DNA of 64,000 bases from Syntrophomonas sp. Its GTDB lineage: Bacteria; Bacillota; Syntrophomonadia; Syntrophomonadales; Syntrophomonadaceae. The stretch lies in assembly GCA_016841875.1 (NCBI GenBank), contig JAENYG010000007.1, positions 131,452-195,451 on the forward strand, given 5' to 3'. Both the position numbers and the translations under genes were made by a program. The notes beneath the pieces are model-generated. The model was not told the origin of the DNA. It worked only from the letters and a program-made list of their open reading frames with translations, and made no database searches. Position 1 is the first letter of the stretch. Every line of letters begins with the position of its first letter. Shown here piece by piece: positions 48,043 through 54,542 of the stretch.

Positions 48043-48257
48043 TTGTGAACCGCAGCACCGATGAACTCATCATCTGGTGTAGTGTTAGAATGCAGTTTGA
48101 TAATTTCCATGGCTATTTCCTGCACCATTCTCTGATCGGGATCATCGATCGGATCGATTATTCTACTCATGCAGTAGTCCGCCAAGTAGAATATTTCCGC
48201 CATTCTGCAGCACGGGCTTCTTACCCAACGGCAAACTTCGCCCAAGTATGTTTTCAC
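48039..48257 (-). CDS. Hypothetical 72-aa protein within the repeated segment
   Basis: A minus-strand GTG-start ORF with AEIFYLADYCMSRIID, DPDQRMVQEIAMEIIKLHSN and PDDEFIGAAVHN, a protein-like composition with helices. The Shine-Dalgarno is weak. Most of the ORF recurs, frameshifted, near 60.80-60.94 kb, which suggests it was once a real mobile or duplicated gene. Family not recognised; it could be the tail of a larger lost gene. Confidence 0.45.
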   Translation of the reverse strand: MKTYLGEVCRWVRSPCCRMAEIFYLADYCMSRIIDPIDDPDQRMVQEIAMEIIKLHSNTTPDDEFIGAAVHN

Positions 48258-48340
48258 ATTCAGATCTTCAAGCCTTCATTTGTTATTTAATACTCCAAAA
48301 ATCTTAAAAGCTTTCCTGGATTACAGTAAATAATTTATGT
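48117..48340 (+). repeat. Diverged direct repeat, left copy
   Basis: This segment matches 60801-61018 in the same orientation. Shared blocks include CCATTCTCTG, ATTCTACTCAT, AAGTAGAATATTTCC and GATCTTCAAGCCTTCAT, with scattered substitutions and single-base indels. The two copies lie 12.7 kb apart and enclose most of the accessory region. Confidence 0.8.
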
Positions 48341-48431
48341 TTCATTCGGTATCAACGACCGTGGTTTCATTTGCTTTTCTATCTGAATCACTTTATCTAA
48401 ATATCAATGATAAATAAACGTCCTATTGAGG

Positions 48432-48477
48432 AGCGCATCCTAAAGGTGTGCGAGTTCAAGTCCCGCCTCCGACAGCA
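48432..48477 (+). tRNA. 3' fragment of a long-variable-arm (Leu/Ser-like) tRNA
   Basis: GCGCA...TGTGC (48433-48437 / 48447-48451) forms a variable-arm stem. It is followed by a T-arm with loop TTCAAGT and stem GCGAG/CCCGC (one mismatch), then a 7-base acceptor strand CTCCGAC, discriminator A and GCA in place of CCA. No D-arm, anticodon arm or 5' acceptor strand is found upstream, so it is not a functional tRNA. Such 3' halves are typical left-overs of integration at a tRNA gene. Confidence 0.6.
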
Positions 48478-48571
48478 TAAGAAAAATCAACTATCTTTTA
48501 ATAGAAAAGTGAAACGGTACTTTGGTTATGCAAATTACCAAAAGGCTTATGTAAAATAATGGAATAAATGC

Positions 48572-48577
48572 TATAAT
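48572..48577 (+). promoter_or_regulatory. Extended -10 promoter for the small toxin-like ORF
   Basis: TGcTATAAT is a perfect extended -10 element; the -35 region (around 48549-48554) is poor. The predicted RNA starts near 48584, three bases before GTTCGTGGGGTT. Confidence 0.7.
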
Positions 48578-48586
48578 AGAACATAA

Positions 48587-48791
48587 GTTCGTGGGGTTCC
48601 CTGACTGCGTTTCAGCAGAAGGGGGTGATATGAATGAATACATATGAGTCAATACTGTATGTGACCATAATATTATTCATTCTAGCTCTCATAACGAGAT
48701 AGAGCTACCAGCTTTATAAAAGCCCAGTAGCTCTCTAGCTTAAATAATATTTTTGCTGGATTCGTTGTTGGGGGTGCACAACCCCACGAAC
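48587..48791. repeat. 12-bp perfect inverted repeat framing the toxin-like locus
   Basis: GTTCGTGGGGTT at 48587-48598 is the exact reverse complement of AACCCCACGAAC at 48780-48791. Each arm begins within a few bases of the predicted start of a promoter pointing inward, so the two predicted RNAs share the same 5' sequence. Confidence 0.85.
48634..48702 (+). CDS. Putative type I toxin, 22-aa hydrophobic peptide
   Basis: ATG 48634 follows GGGGGTGAT with eight-base spacing. The peptide begins MNTYESILYV, continues with the hydrophobic run TIILFILAL and ends ITR. The Y-E-S/A start followed by one membrane helix and a basic end resembles holin-like / TxpA-like type I toxins, though it is shorter than usual. 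An overlapping earlier ATG at 48630 gives only five codons. A hairpin (48702-48733, GAGCTAC/GTAGCTC with inner GCTTT/AAAGC) starts at the stop codon. In the family such peptides depolarise or damage the membrane when not repressed by an antisense RNA. No expression evidence is available here. Confidence 0.55.
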   Translation: MNTYESILYVTIILFILALITR

Positions 48792-48794
48792 CTT
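48700..48794 (-). ncRNA. Putative antisense (antitoxin) RNA, 3' end uncertain
   Basis: A minus-strand promoter, TTGCCA (48824-48829) - 17 bp - TATAAA (48801-48806) with an extended TG, would start RNA near 48794 and run toward the toxin-like ORF. It would overlap the 3' part of the ORF's mRNA, the layout of txpA/ratA, bsrG/SR4 and fst loci. Its 5' end folds as GGGGT-GCACA-ACCCC. The left limit is a guess placed at the shared hairpin. Confidence 0.5.
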
Positions 48795-48800
48795 GAGTTA

Positions 48801-48829
48801 TTTATATCATAAAAAATAGCAAATGGCAA
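48801..48829 (-). promoter_or_regulatory. Promoter of the putative antisense RNA
   Basis: On the minus strand, TTGCCA and TATAAA are separated by exactly 17 bases, and TG stands one base before the -10 element. Both hexamers match the vegetative consensus at five of six positions. Confidence 0.7.
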
Positions 48830-48888
48830 TTAATTACAAAAAGAGTTTTGCCAGGCATATTAAAAAGACTATGTAAGTAGTTTGACAA

Positions 48889-49122
48889 TCACACCTTTAA
48901 ATACTTTTCCAGCAGCTCTCTGGCTTTTTCAATTCCTGACTCCGCAAAATATATAGACCTTGCCTGGCAGCTTCCATAAATATAATTATTCTCATGCAAC
49001 TCATCCAGTGTTTCAAAAAGATATCCTTTCCAGTTTCTGTGAACAGAAACCGATCCATCATCTTCTTCCCAGCTGCTGAGATATAACAATAATAATGTCA
49101 GTTCTTTGATATCATTTACCAT
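48889..49122 (-). CDS. DUF6429-like small protein
   Basis: A 77-residue protein: DIKELTLLLLYLSSWEEDDG, RNWKGYLFETLDELHENNYI and IYFAESGIEKARELLEKYLK. This pattern matches small DUF6429-type proteins in Firmicutes and elsewhere, which look like compact winged-helix-type folds. Function unknown. The ATG has CAGGGA only a few bases upstream. It lies between the toxin-like locus and an IS remnant. Confidence 0.7.
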   Translation of the reverse strand: MVNDIKELTLLLLYLSSWEEDDGSVSVHRNWKGYLFETLDELHENNYIYGSCQARSIYFAESGIEKARELLEKYLKV

Positions 49123-49350
49123 TCCCTGCCAGATTTCTAGACGGTCATCATGGTCAATGGAATAATTCTTCTAACCCCTCAAACATATATGTCTTTTCAA
49201 AAACTCAAACGAGCCGCTTAAATAATGCCAACTCATTAATGAAGCTGTTTTTTTTATGGGATTAGATAATTCAGAAGCTCTTCTACTTAAAAAAAACTGG
49301 CACCGGTTAAAAAAATGTGGCTGCCGAAAAAATTATGAAAATCCAGTCAA

Positions 49351-49401
49351 TTGTGTGCCCTGGAAACACATATAGGGAATATGTGTTTCCAGGGCACACA
49401 A
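49351..49401. repeat. Perfect 23-bp palindromic hairpin
   Basis: TTGTGTGCCCTGGAAACACA (49351-49370) and the next three bases pair perfectly with 49379-49401 around a 5-base loop. No T-run follows on either strand. It lies beside the IS21 remnant and could be two fused transposon ends or a bidirectional terminator. Confidence 0.8.
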
Positions 49402-49469
49402 AATCGAATTCGAGAAAATTAATCTGAATATAGCATTCAATAGACCCAGCAGTGTACTAAATGAGAACC

Positions 49470-49680
49470 GGACCCACAATGAGATGGCTGAACACTTTTC
49501 CTTATAAATCTTGTTAGTGGTGGGGTAATCCCAGGAGGCCTTCTCAACTCCGGATTTAAGATTGTCGGGATTAAAATCCGAGTAACGTCCCCTAAGAACT
49601 GATACATATGAACGTGGGCTGATATCCAGGATTCCTGGTTCTGTGATAAAAATGCCATGTGAAGATTGAGCTGGCAATAA
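49470..49680 (-). pseudogene. IS21-family transposase (IstA) remnant
   Basis: Two minus-strand frames together read AFLSQNQESWISAHVHMYQFLGD-VTRILIP and then PDNLKSGVEKASWDYPTTNKIYKE, a continuous piece of the IstA integrase core (around the second catalytic Asp region). The frame changes near 49560 and both ends are lost, so it is inactive. No istB ATPase gene is present. It abuts the 3' end of the tetR gene. Confidence 0.75.
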
Positions 49681-49684
49681 TATT

Positions 49685-50266
49685 CTAAAATAACAAACTC
49701 ATGCAATTTGCTATTTCATCAATATCCAGATGTTCTGCTCCAATAATACTTTGCGTTACAAATCCATCAAGAATAGCCAACAAAATAAATGACAAGGGTT
49801 TGGATCTGGGATCCTCTTCCGAGAGTAAACCAGTCGCCCATACATAACAAATACTTCTCCATTCCCGGTAGGTTTCCTGAAACCGTACTTTAAGAGCTTC
49901 ATTATTTAAAACTGCTTCCTGGAGGAGGTATAAGTGCAGCTTGGAGCGGGTATATTCTCCTATTACGCTATTGATAACACGGCGGCTAATCTCTTGATTA
50001 GCTTTTCCACTATTTGTAGCATCGATAATATAATTCATGATATCAGTTGTGACAACATTGAAATGCCTCATCGTAACATCATAAACCAGGTCGGCTTTGG
50101 AAGGATAATAGTAATAAAGGGTCCCCTTGCTCAGACCTGACTCCTCCGCAATATCACCAAGAGTGGTCTGCTCTATACCCTTCTCCATCATGAGTTTGGT
50201 GGCTGCATCAAGAATGATTTGTCGTTTATTTATACGATTTGGGCTGGTTTTTTCATTCAACGACAT
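49685..50266 (-). CDS. TetR-family transcriptional regulator
   Basis: About 193 residues from ATG 50266 (AGGAG five bases upstream). The N-terminal helix-turn-helix is ILDAATKLMMEKGIEQTTLG followed by DIAEESGLSKGTLYYYYPSK. The remaining helices form a ligand domain of unknown specificity. The promoter region holds a palindromic sequence related to three sites ahead of the aldehyde/alcohol dehydrogenase gene, so autoregulation and control of that gene are likely inferences. A longer frame back to 50371 has no ribosome site. Confidence 0.9.
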   Translation of the reverse strand: MSLNEKTSPNRINKRQIILDAATKLMMEKGIEQTTLGDIAEESGLSKGTLYYYYPSKADLVYDVTMRHFNVVTTDIMNYIIDATNSGKANQEISRRVINSVIGEYTRSKLHLYLLQEAVLNNEALKVRFQETYREWRSICYVWATGLLSEEDPRSKPLSFILLAILDGFVTQSIIGAEHLDIDEIANCMSLLF

Positions 50267-50764
50267 GTACGCTCCTATGTTTACCGACCAATTGGCCGAT
50301 TGCTTCTTATAAGAGTAGCATATGTAAAAAAAATCTGCAATTTTGGTTTGACCCTCGATAGGTTCTTCCAATCCCTCGTTTAATGGATTGATTTAGAGTT
50401 TCTATTGCCAAATAAATTGGTAGTTGATGCAATAAGCAAAAACATCCATAGATATAACACTATTACTGCTGGGAACACCGATTGGGAATGCAACTAGCGG
50501 TAGCCAGTCTTGGGTTTGGATATGTTCCCATTTCAGTACTAGTTGTCTATAATCAAATATTGCTTTCTGTTGTTTTCATAAATCTTAATGCTCCAAAATA
50601 GATCCATCTATTTCCGCACCATCGGGATATTAATAGGTACGTTTATTAAGTTCAGTCGCCGGTGCCCGCCATTGTTCAAACAGCAAAATAGCATCTTTGG
50701 CACAGCTTTCCAAACTGAATTCGCAGATACTGCAACTGTTGATGGTCAAAACTATCGGCAAACT
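50267..50764. other. Intergenic region between nfnB and tetR
   Basis: Besides the tetR promoter this 498-bp gap shows only degenerate coding traces. One + frame near 50490-50600 reads VASLGFGYVPISVLVVYNQ and a hydrophobic end, resembling the tail of a lost membrane transporter, but no start or ribosome site accompanies it. Confidence 0.4.
50284..50340 (-). promoter_or_regulatory. tetR promoter with overlapping operator-like palindrome
   Basis: Minus-strand TTGCAG (50335-50340), 17-bp spacer and TGcTACTCT (-10 at 50312-50317) form a plausible promoter. Just downstream of the predicted start, 50284-50301 reads CCGACCAATTGGCCGATT, a palindrome centred on CCAATTGG that contains TTGGCCGA, also present in the central operator at 57354. 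Confidence 0.6.
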
Positions 50765-52162
50765 CTACAGGCCTTTTAAATATTCATCAATGGCCTGGGC
50801 CGCTTTTTTGCCCGCGCCCATAGCCAGAATGACAGTGGCTGCACCGGTGACTACATCGCCCCCGGCAAAAACCGCTGTCTTGGAGGTGCGGCCCGATGCT
50901 TCATCAGCTACGATATTCCCCCAGCGGTTGGTTTCCAGATCGGGCGTTGTGGCTGGCACCAGGGGATTAGGCCCCTGGCCGATGGCCATAATCACAGTAT
51001 CCATGGGCATGAAGAAATCCGATCTTTCTATGGGCACCGGACTCCGACGCCCGCTGGCATCTGGTTCGCCCAACTCATAGCGCAGGCAGTCAAGCCCCTT
51101 GACCCAACCCTGGTCATCACCTTCAATACCGGTGGGTGAAGCGAGAAAATGGAACTGCACACCTTCTTCATAGGCGTGCTCCACCTCTTCATGGCGGGCC
51201 GGCATTTCCCTGTCGGTTCGCCGGTAGACGATATAGGATTCTTTAGCGCCCAGCCGGAGGGCGGTGCGGGCAGCATCCATAGCAACATTGCCTCCCCCGA
51301 TAACCGCCACCCTTTGTCCCACATAGATGGGGGTGAGATGCTCGGGAAACAGATAGGCCTTCATGAGATTGGCCCGGGTCAGGAATTCATTGGCCGAATA
51401 CACCCCGTTCAGGTTTTCTCCTGGAATGTTCATGAAGTAAGGAAGCCCGGCTCCGGTTCCTATGAAAATAGCGTCATAATCTGAGTTCAATAGTTCATCC
51501 AAGGTGTAAATTTTCCCGATTACCATATTGGTACGGATCTCAACACCCATTTTTTCAATGGTCTCAATTTCCCGGGCCACAATGCCCTTGGGCAGACGGA
51601 ACTCTGGAATACCGTAAACCAGTACTCCACCTGGGGTATGCAGGGCTTCAAAAAGGACCACATCATGCCCCAGCAAGCACAGGTCAGCGGCGGCCGTCAG
51701 ACCGGAAGGCCCGGAGCCAACGATGGCTACTTTTCGACCGCTGGGAGCTGCCGGTTTCTTTATCTTTGTTTCACCCTGGCTCATTTCATAATCGGCGGCA
51801 AATCTCTCCAGACGCCCGATGCCTACTGCATCGCCCTTTTTACTCAATATGCAGTATTTCTCACACTGGCTCTCCTGCGGGCAAACCCGTCCGCAAATAG
51901 CTGGCAGACTGTTTTTTTCTTTTATAGTAGCGATAGCCCCACTGAAGTTCCCTTCTTTTATCTGCTTTATAAAGTCGGGAATGTCAATTCCCACCGGGCA
52001 GCCGTCTTTGCAGGGAGCCTTTTTACAGGCCAGACAGCGTGAAGCTTCCTTCATAGCGGTCTCTGCATCATAACCCAGAGCCACTTCGCTAAAATTAGTC
52101 ACCCGTATTGACGGGTCCTGGGTAGGCATCTTTTCACGAACATAATTTATTTTTTCCGGCAT
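50765..52162 (-). CDS. nfnB: NADP-dependent transhydrogenase / glutamate synthase-type flavoprotein, NfnB-like
   Basis: About 465 residues, GltD family. The N-terminus has two cysteine clusters, CLACKKAPCKDGCPVGIDIP and ICGRVCPQESQCEKYC, for [4Fe-4S] centres. Two dinucleotide folds follow: VAIVGSGPSGLTAAADLCLLG (FAD) and VAVIGGGNVAMDAARTALRLG (NADPH). Paired with the NfnA-like gene 15 bp inside its 5' side, this is the architecture of NADH-dependent ferredoxin:NADP+ oxidoreductase (electron-bifurcating Nfn) or its SudAB relatives. ATG 52162 has GGGGAGGTG seven bases upstream. Glutamate synthase small subunit is less likely, since no gltB is near. Confidence 0.85.
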   Translation of the reverse strand: MPEKINYVREKMPTQDPSIRVTNFSEVALGYDAETAMKEASRCLACKKAPCKDGCPVGIDIPDFIKQIKEGNFSGAIATIKEKNSLPAICGRVCPQESQCEKYCILSKKGDAVGIGRLERFAADYEMSQGETKIKKPAAPSGRKVAIVGSGPSGLTAAADLCLLGHDVVLFEALHTPGGVLVYGIPEFRLPKGIVAREIETIEKMGVEIRTNMVIGKIYTLDELLNSDYDAIFIGTGAGLPYFMNIPGENLNGVYSANEFLTRANLMKAYLFPEHLTPIYVGQRVAVIGGGNVAMDAARTALRLGAKESYIVYRRTDREMPARHEEVEHAYEEGVQFHFLASPTGIEGDDQGWVKGLDCLRYELGEPDASGRRSPVPIERSDFFMPMDTVIMAIGQGPNPLVPATTPDLETNRWGNIVADEASGRTSKTAVFAGGDVVTGAATVILAMGAGKKAAQAIDEYLKGL

Positions 52163-53010
52163 GCACATTCACCTCCCCTGGCTTCCCGAGCCGATTTTTC
52201 CTGGGGAAGGAACATGCGCGCCCGCTGTCGGGCCTCATCCCAATCCACCTGGTGCCCATCGAATTCCGGCCCATCCACACAGGCAAACCGAGTCTGGCCC
52301 CCCACTACCACCCGGCAGCCGCCGCACATGCCAGTGCCGTCTACCATGATGGGGTTCAGGGAAACGATGGTGGGTACTGCGAAAGTTCGGGTTGCCTCGC
52401 TGACCGCTTTCATCATTGCCAGGGGGCCGATGGCCACTACCCGGTCCACTTTCTCCTCTTCCAATATCTTATACAAGGGTGCGGTGACCAGTCCTTTTTC
52501 TCCAATGCTGCCATCATCGCTGACCACAAAAAGTTCATGACTGACTTTCCGCATTTCTTCCTCTAAGATTAACTGATCCAAATTTCTGGCTCCGATAATG
52601 CTAATCACCCGGTTGCCCCTTAGATATAAGGCGCGCGTGATAGGATAAATAGGAGCCGTTCCCACTCCCCCACCTATGCACACTACAGTGCCAAAATTAT
52701 CAATTTCAGAATCCCTACCCAGAGGTCCGACAAAGTCCTCCAAGTAATCGCCCTCCTCCATCCTGCCCAGGTCATCGGTGCTCCGACCCACTTCCTGGAA
52801 GATGATGGTGACCAGCCCTTGTTCCTGGTTTAGGTCAGCAATGGTTAAAGGAATCCGTTCACCTTTTTCATCAGTACGCAGGATAATAAATTGTCCCGGT
52901 TTGGCTTTGGCAGCTATCTCTGGCGCCCAGATATCCATCAACTTCAAGCCTGGCCCCAGGCAAGCTTTTCGTTGAATCCGATACTTTTCTGTTTGCTTCA
53001 ATGCATGCAT
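52147..53010 (-). CDS. nfnA: Ferredoxin-NADP+ reductase-type subunit, NfnA-like
   Basis: 287 residues. The N-terminal FAD domain carries PGQFIILRTDEKGERIPLTI. A NAD(P) domain with CIGGGVGTAPIYPITRAL follows. Near the C-terminus CGGCRVV together with FACVDGPEFDGHQV supplies the [2Fe-2S] cysteines typical of PyrK/NfnA-like proteins. It overlaps nfnB by 16 bp and is translated first. In bifurcating enzymes this subunit handles NADH and one electron path to ferredoxin. SudB is an alternative name for the same architecture. Confidence 0.85.
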   Translation of the reverse strand: MHALKQTEKYRIQRKACLGPGLKLMDIWAPEIAAKAKPGQFIILRTDEKGERIPLTIADLNQEQGLVTIIFQEVGRSTDDLGRMEEGDYLEDFVGPLGRDSEIDNFGTVVCIGGGVGTAPIYPITRALYLRGNRVISIIGARNLDQLILEEEMRKVSHELFVVSDDGSIGEKGLVTAPLYKILEEEKVDRVVAIGPLAMMKAVSEATRTFAVPTIVSLNPIMVDGTGMCGGCRVVVGGQTRFACVDGPEFDGHQVDWDEARQRARMFLPQEKSAREARGGECACRKK

Positions 53011-53097
53011 CCTCCTTAAATTTTCCTTACTACATATTTGGTTTTTGTATTAAACCAGACAAGCGAAAGCAATAAGCAGTTCTGTCCTTAAAACTGA

Positions 53098-53982
53098 TCA
53101 CTTCTTAACGGCTTTAAATCGTTTGGGAATGATGGACTTCCTATTCGGATTGCGGGAGTTTGGTTTACTAAACCTCAAGTTGGCTTTATGCAGCATCTTC
53201 TCAGCTGAACTGATCACTTGCATCTGAACAAACCGGGTTATTTGTGAAGATTTCTGAACGCAGATCTGATCTCCCTGAAAAAGAGCAATTTTCTCTTCTC
53301 CATCTATGGAAACTCTGGCGTCATGAACAGAATCATAAACAAACACTAATCTACAGTCAGAATTGACAATTTGAGCCCGAGAAATAGATAATAATGAGCA
53401 AATCGGCGTAATGCTCAATGCTGAAACCTGTGCTTCAATAATCGGCCCACCTGCTGAAAATGAATAACCCGTTGATCCGGTTGGCGTGGAACAAATGAGC
53501 CCATCGCCTTCAATTTCGGAGTAAAATCTTCCGTCTTTAATTATGCTAATGTTGATAGTTTGGGGGACCTGGCTCTTAATGATTACTTCATTAAGGGCAG
53601 TATCGGATAGCACAACCTGCCCATTTCTTAATACCAGGATATCAAGCATTATTCGGTTTTCCATCTGGAAGTCACCGCTAAGGACCTGATCTGCGGAACT
53701 AAATAAATCACACAGTTCGATACTGGCCAGAAAACCGATTTTCCCAAGATTAACTCCTAATATCGGAACAACACGATCGAATAGACAATGGACAACCCTT
53801 AAAATGGTACCATCCCCACCCAGTACATATACTAAGTCCACATCCGGCCTCCGATGGCTTAGCAATTCATTTACTGCAATACATTCTGCTTCCACACCCT
53901 CAATTGCCGCCAGATGCTGCGTTAGCTTGATGGCTGGTTTTTTGGCCTGATTTTGTGTTTTATACACAACAAGTATGTGCAT
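53098..53982 (-). CDS. nadK: NAD kinase
   Basis: Phosphorylates NAD+ to NADP+. About 294 residues with the family motifs VYVLGGDGTILRVVH (GGDG), GVNLGKIGFLA, ALNEVIIKS (NE) and DGLICSTPTGSTGYSFSAGG. The start at ATG 53982 (GGGAGAGG upstream) begins MHILVVYK. The C-terminal ~35 residues are basic and probably disordered. It lies just upstream of nfnAB on the same strand, so NADP+ supply and its reduction are encoded together. Whether this is the only NAD kinase of the genome cannot be seen. Confidence 0.93.
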   Translation of the reverse strand: MHILVVYKTQNQAKKPAIKLTQHLAAIEGVEAECIAVNELLSHRRPDVDLVYVLGGDGTILRVVHCLFDRVVPILGVNLGKIGFLASIELCDLFSSADQVLSGDFQMENRIMLDILVLRNGQVVLSDTALNEVIIKSQVPQTINISIIKDGRFYSEIEGDGLICSTPTGSTGYSFSAGGPIIEAQVSALSITPICSLLSISRAQIVNSDCRLVFVYDSVHDARVSIDGEEKIALFQGDQICVQKSSQITRFVQMQVISSAEKMLHKANLRFSKPNSRNPNRKSIIPKRFKAVKK

Positions 53983-54198
53983 TTCTAGAACCTCTCCCAT
54001 TGAGTATTAAGTGCAACTTTTTTACATATTGGGTATTAGTCCCTCATCTAGCAGGTGAACAAGGTCCGTTTTCTTTGTTTTTGGACCCCCACCTTCTGTT
54101 TACATCATAAAAAAATCAATTGGATGATTTTTCCCACTACAGGATCGAGAATAGGGAAAGTCATGCCTAGGCTTTTTCACATGATCTGTCACCCACAT

Positions 54199-54450
54199 TC
54201 AAGACCATTTCTTTATGTCGCAAACGACAAAACCTTCCCACTCGTTCAAGGGGTGCCGCGATGTAAGAACAAAGCCTTTCCTTCCGCCATCATCTACATA
54301 AGAGAGGGAAACATCGCCGACCAAGGCATAGACTTCCGAACTTATGAGGAACTTTCGGATCTCGATGCGAACGGAAGGCGGCAGCTTCTTCGCTACCAAT
54401 TCCGAGATGATCTCGAACTATGCGTGTTCATCGAGTTTAACGATAGACAT
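54199..54450 (-). pseudogene. Small gene interrupted by an in-frame TAG
   Basis: ATG 54450 follows GGGAGATAAGC and encodes MSIVKLDEHA, then TAG (54418-54420). The same frame continues FEIISELVAKKLPPSVRIE, RKFLISSEVYALVGDVSLS and YVDDGGRKGFVLTSRHPLNE to a stop at 54199. The GC-rich, protein-like frame on both sides suggests one 83-codon gene with a nonsense change, probably CAG to TAG. Pyrrolysine read-through is possible in principle but has no support here. No family was recognised. Confidence 0.5.
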
Positions 54451-54490
54451 GCTTATCTCCCTTCATGTCAAGCGACGCACTTCAATATAT

Positions 54491-54532
54491 GCAAGGGACA
54501 GGGTGGGGATCCGCCCTGCCTCTTGCATTTTT
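54491..54532 (+). terminator. Hairpin with T-run behind the aldehyde/alcohol dehydrogenase gene
   Basis: GCAAGGGACAGGGTGGGGAT pairs imperfectly with CCGCCCTGCCTCTTGC, followed by ATTTTT on the + strand. It lies 16 bp beyond the minus-strand gene's stop and may stop transcription in either direction. Confidence 0.5.
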
Positions 54533-54542
54533 GGTCGGATGC

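Noticed and set aside
49333..49677. 114-codon minus-strand ORF taken as a gene
   Set aside because: Part of it is the IS21 transposase remnant in a second frame, and its end runs through the 23-bp palindrome. It is a decayed fragment.
50588..50779. 63-codon ORF between tetR and nfnB
   Set aside because: No ribosome site; it overlaps the nfnB 3' end antisense and shows no protein family signature.
50765..53010. Calling the flavoprotein pair glutamate synthase
   Set aside because: There is no large subunit gene, and pairing with an NfnA/PyrK-like subunit indicates an Nfn or Sud type complex.
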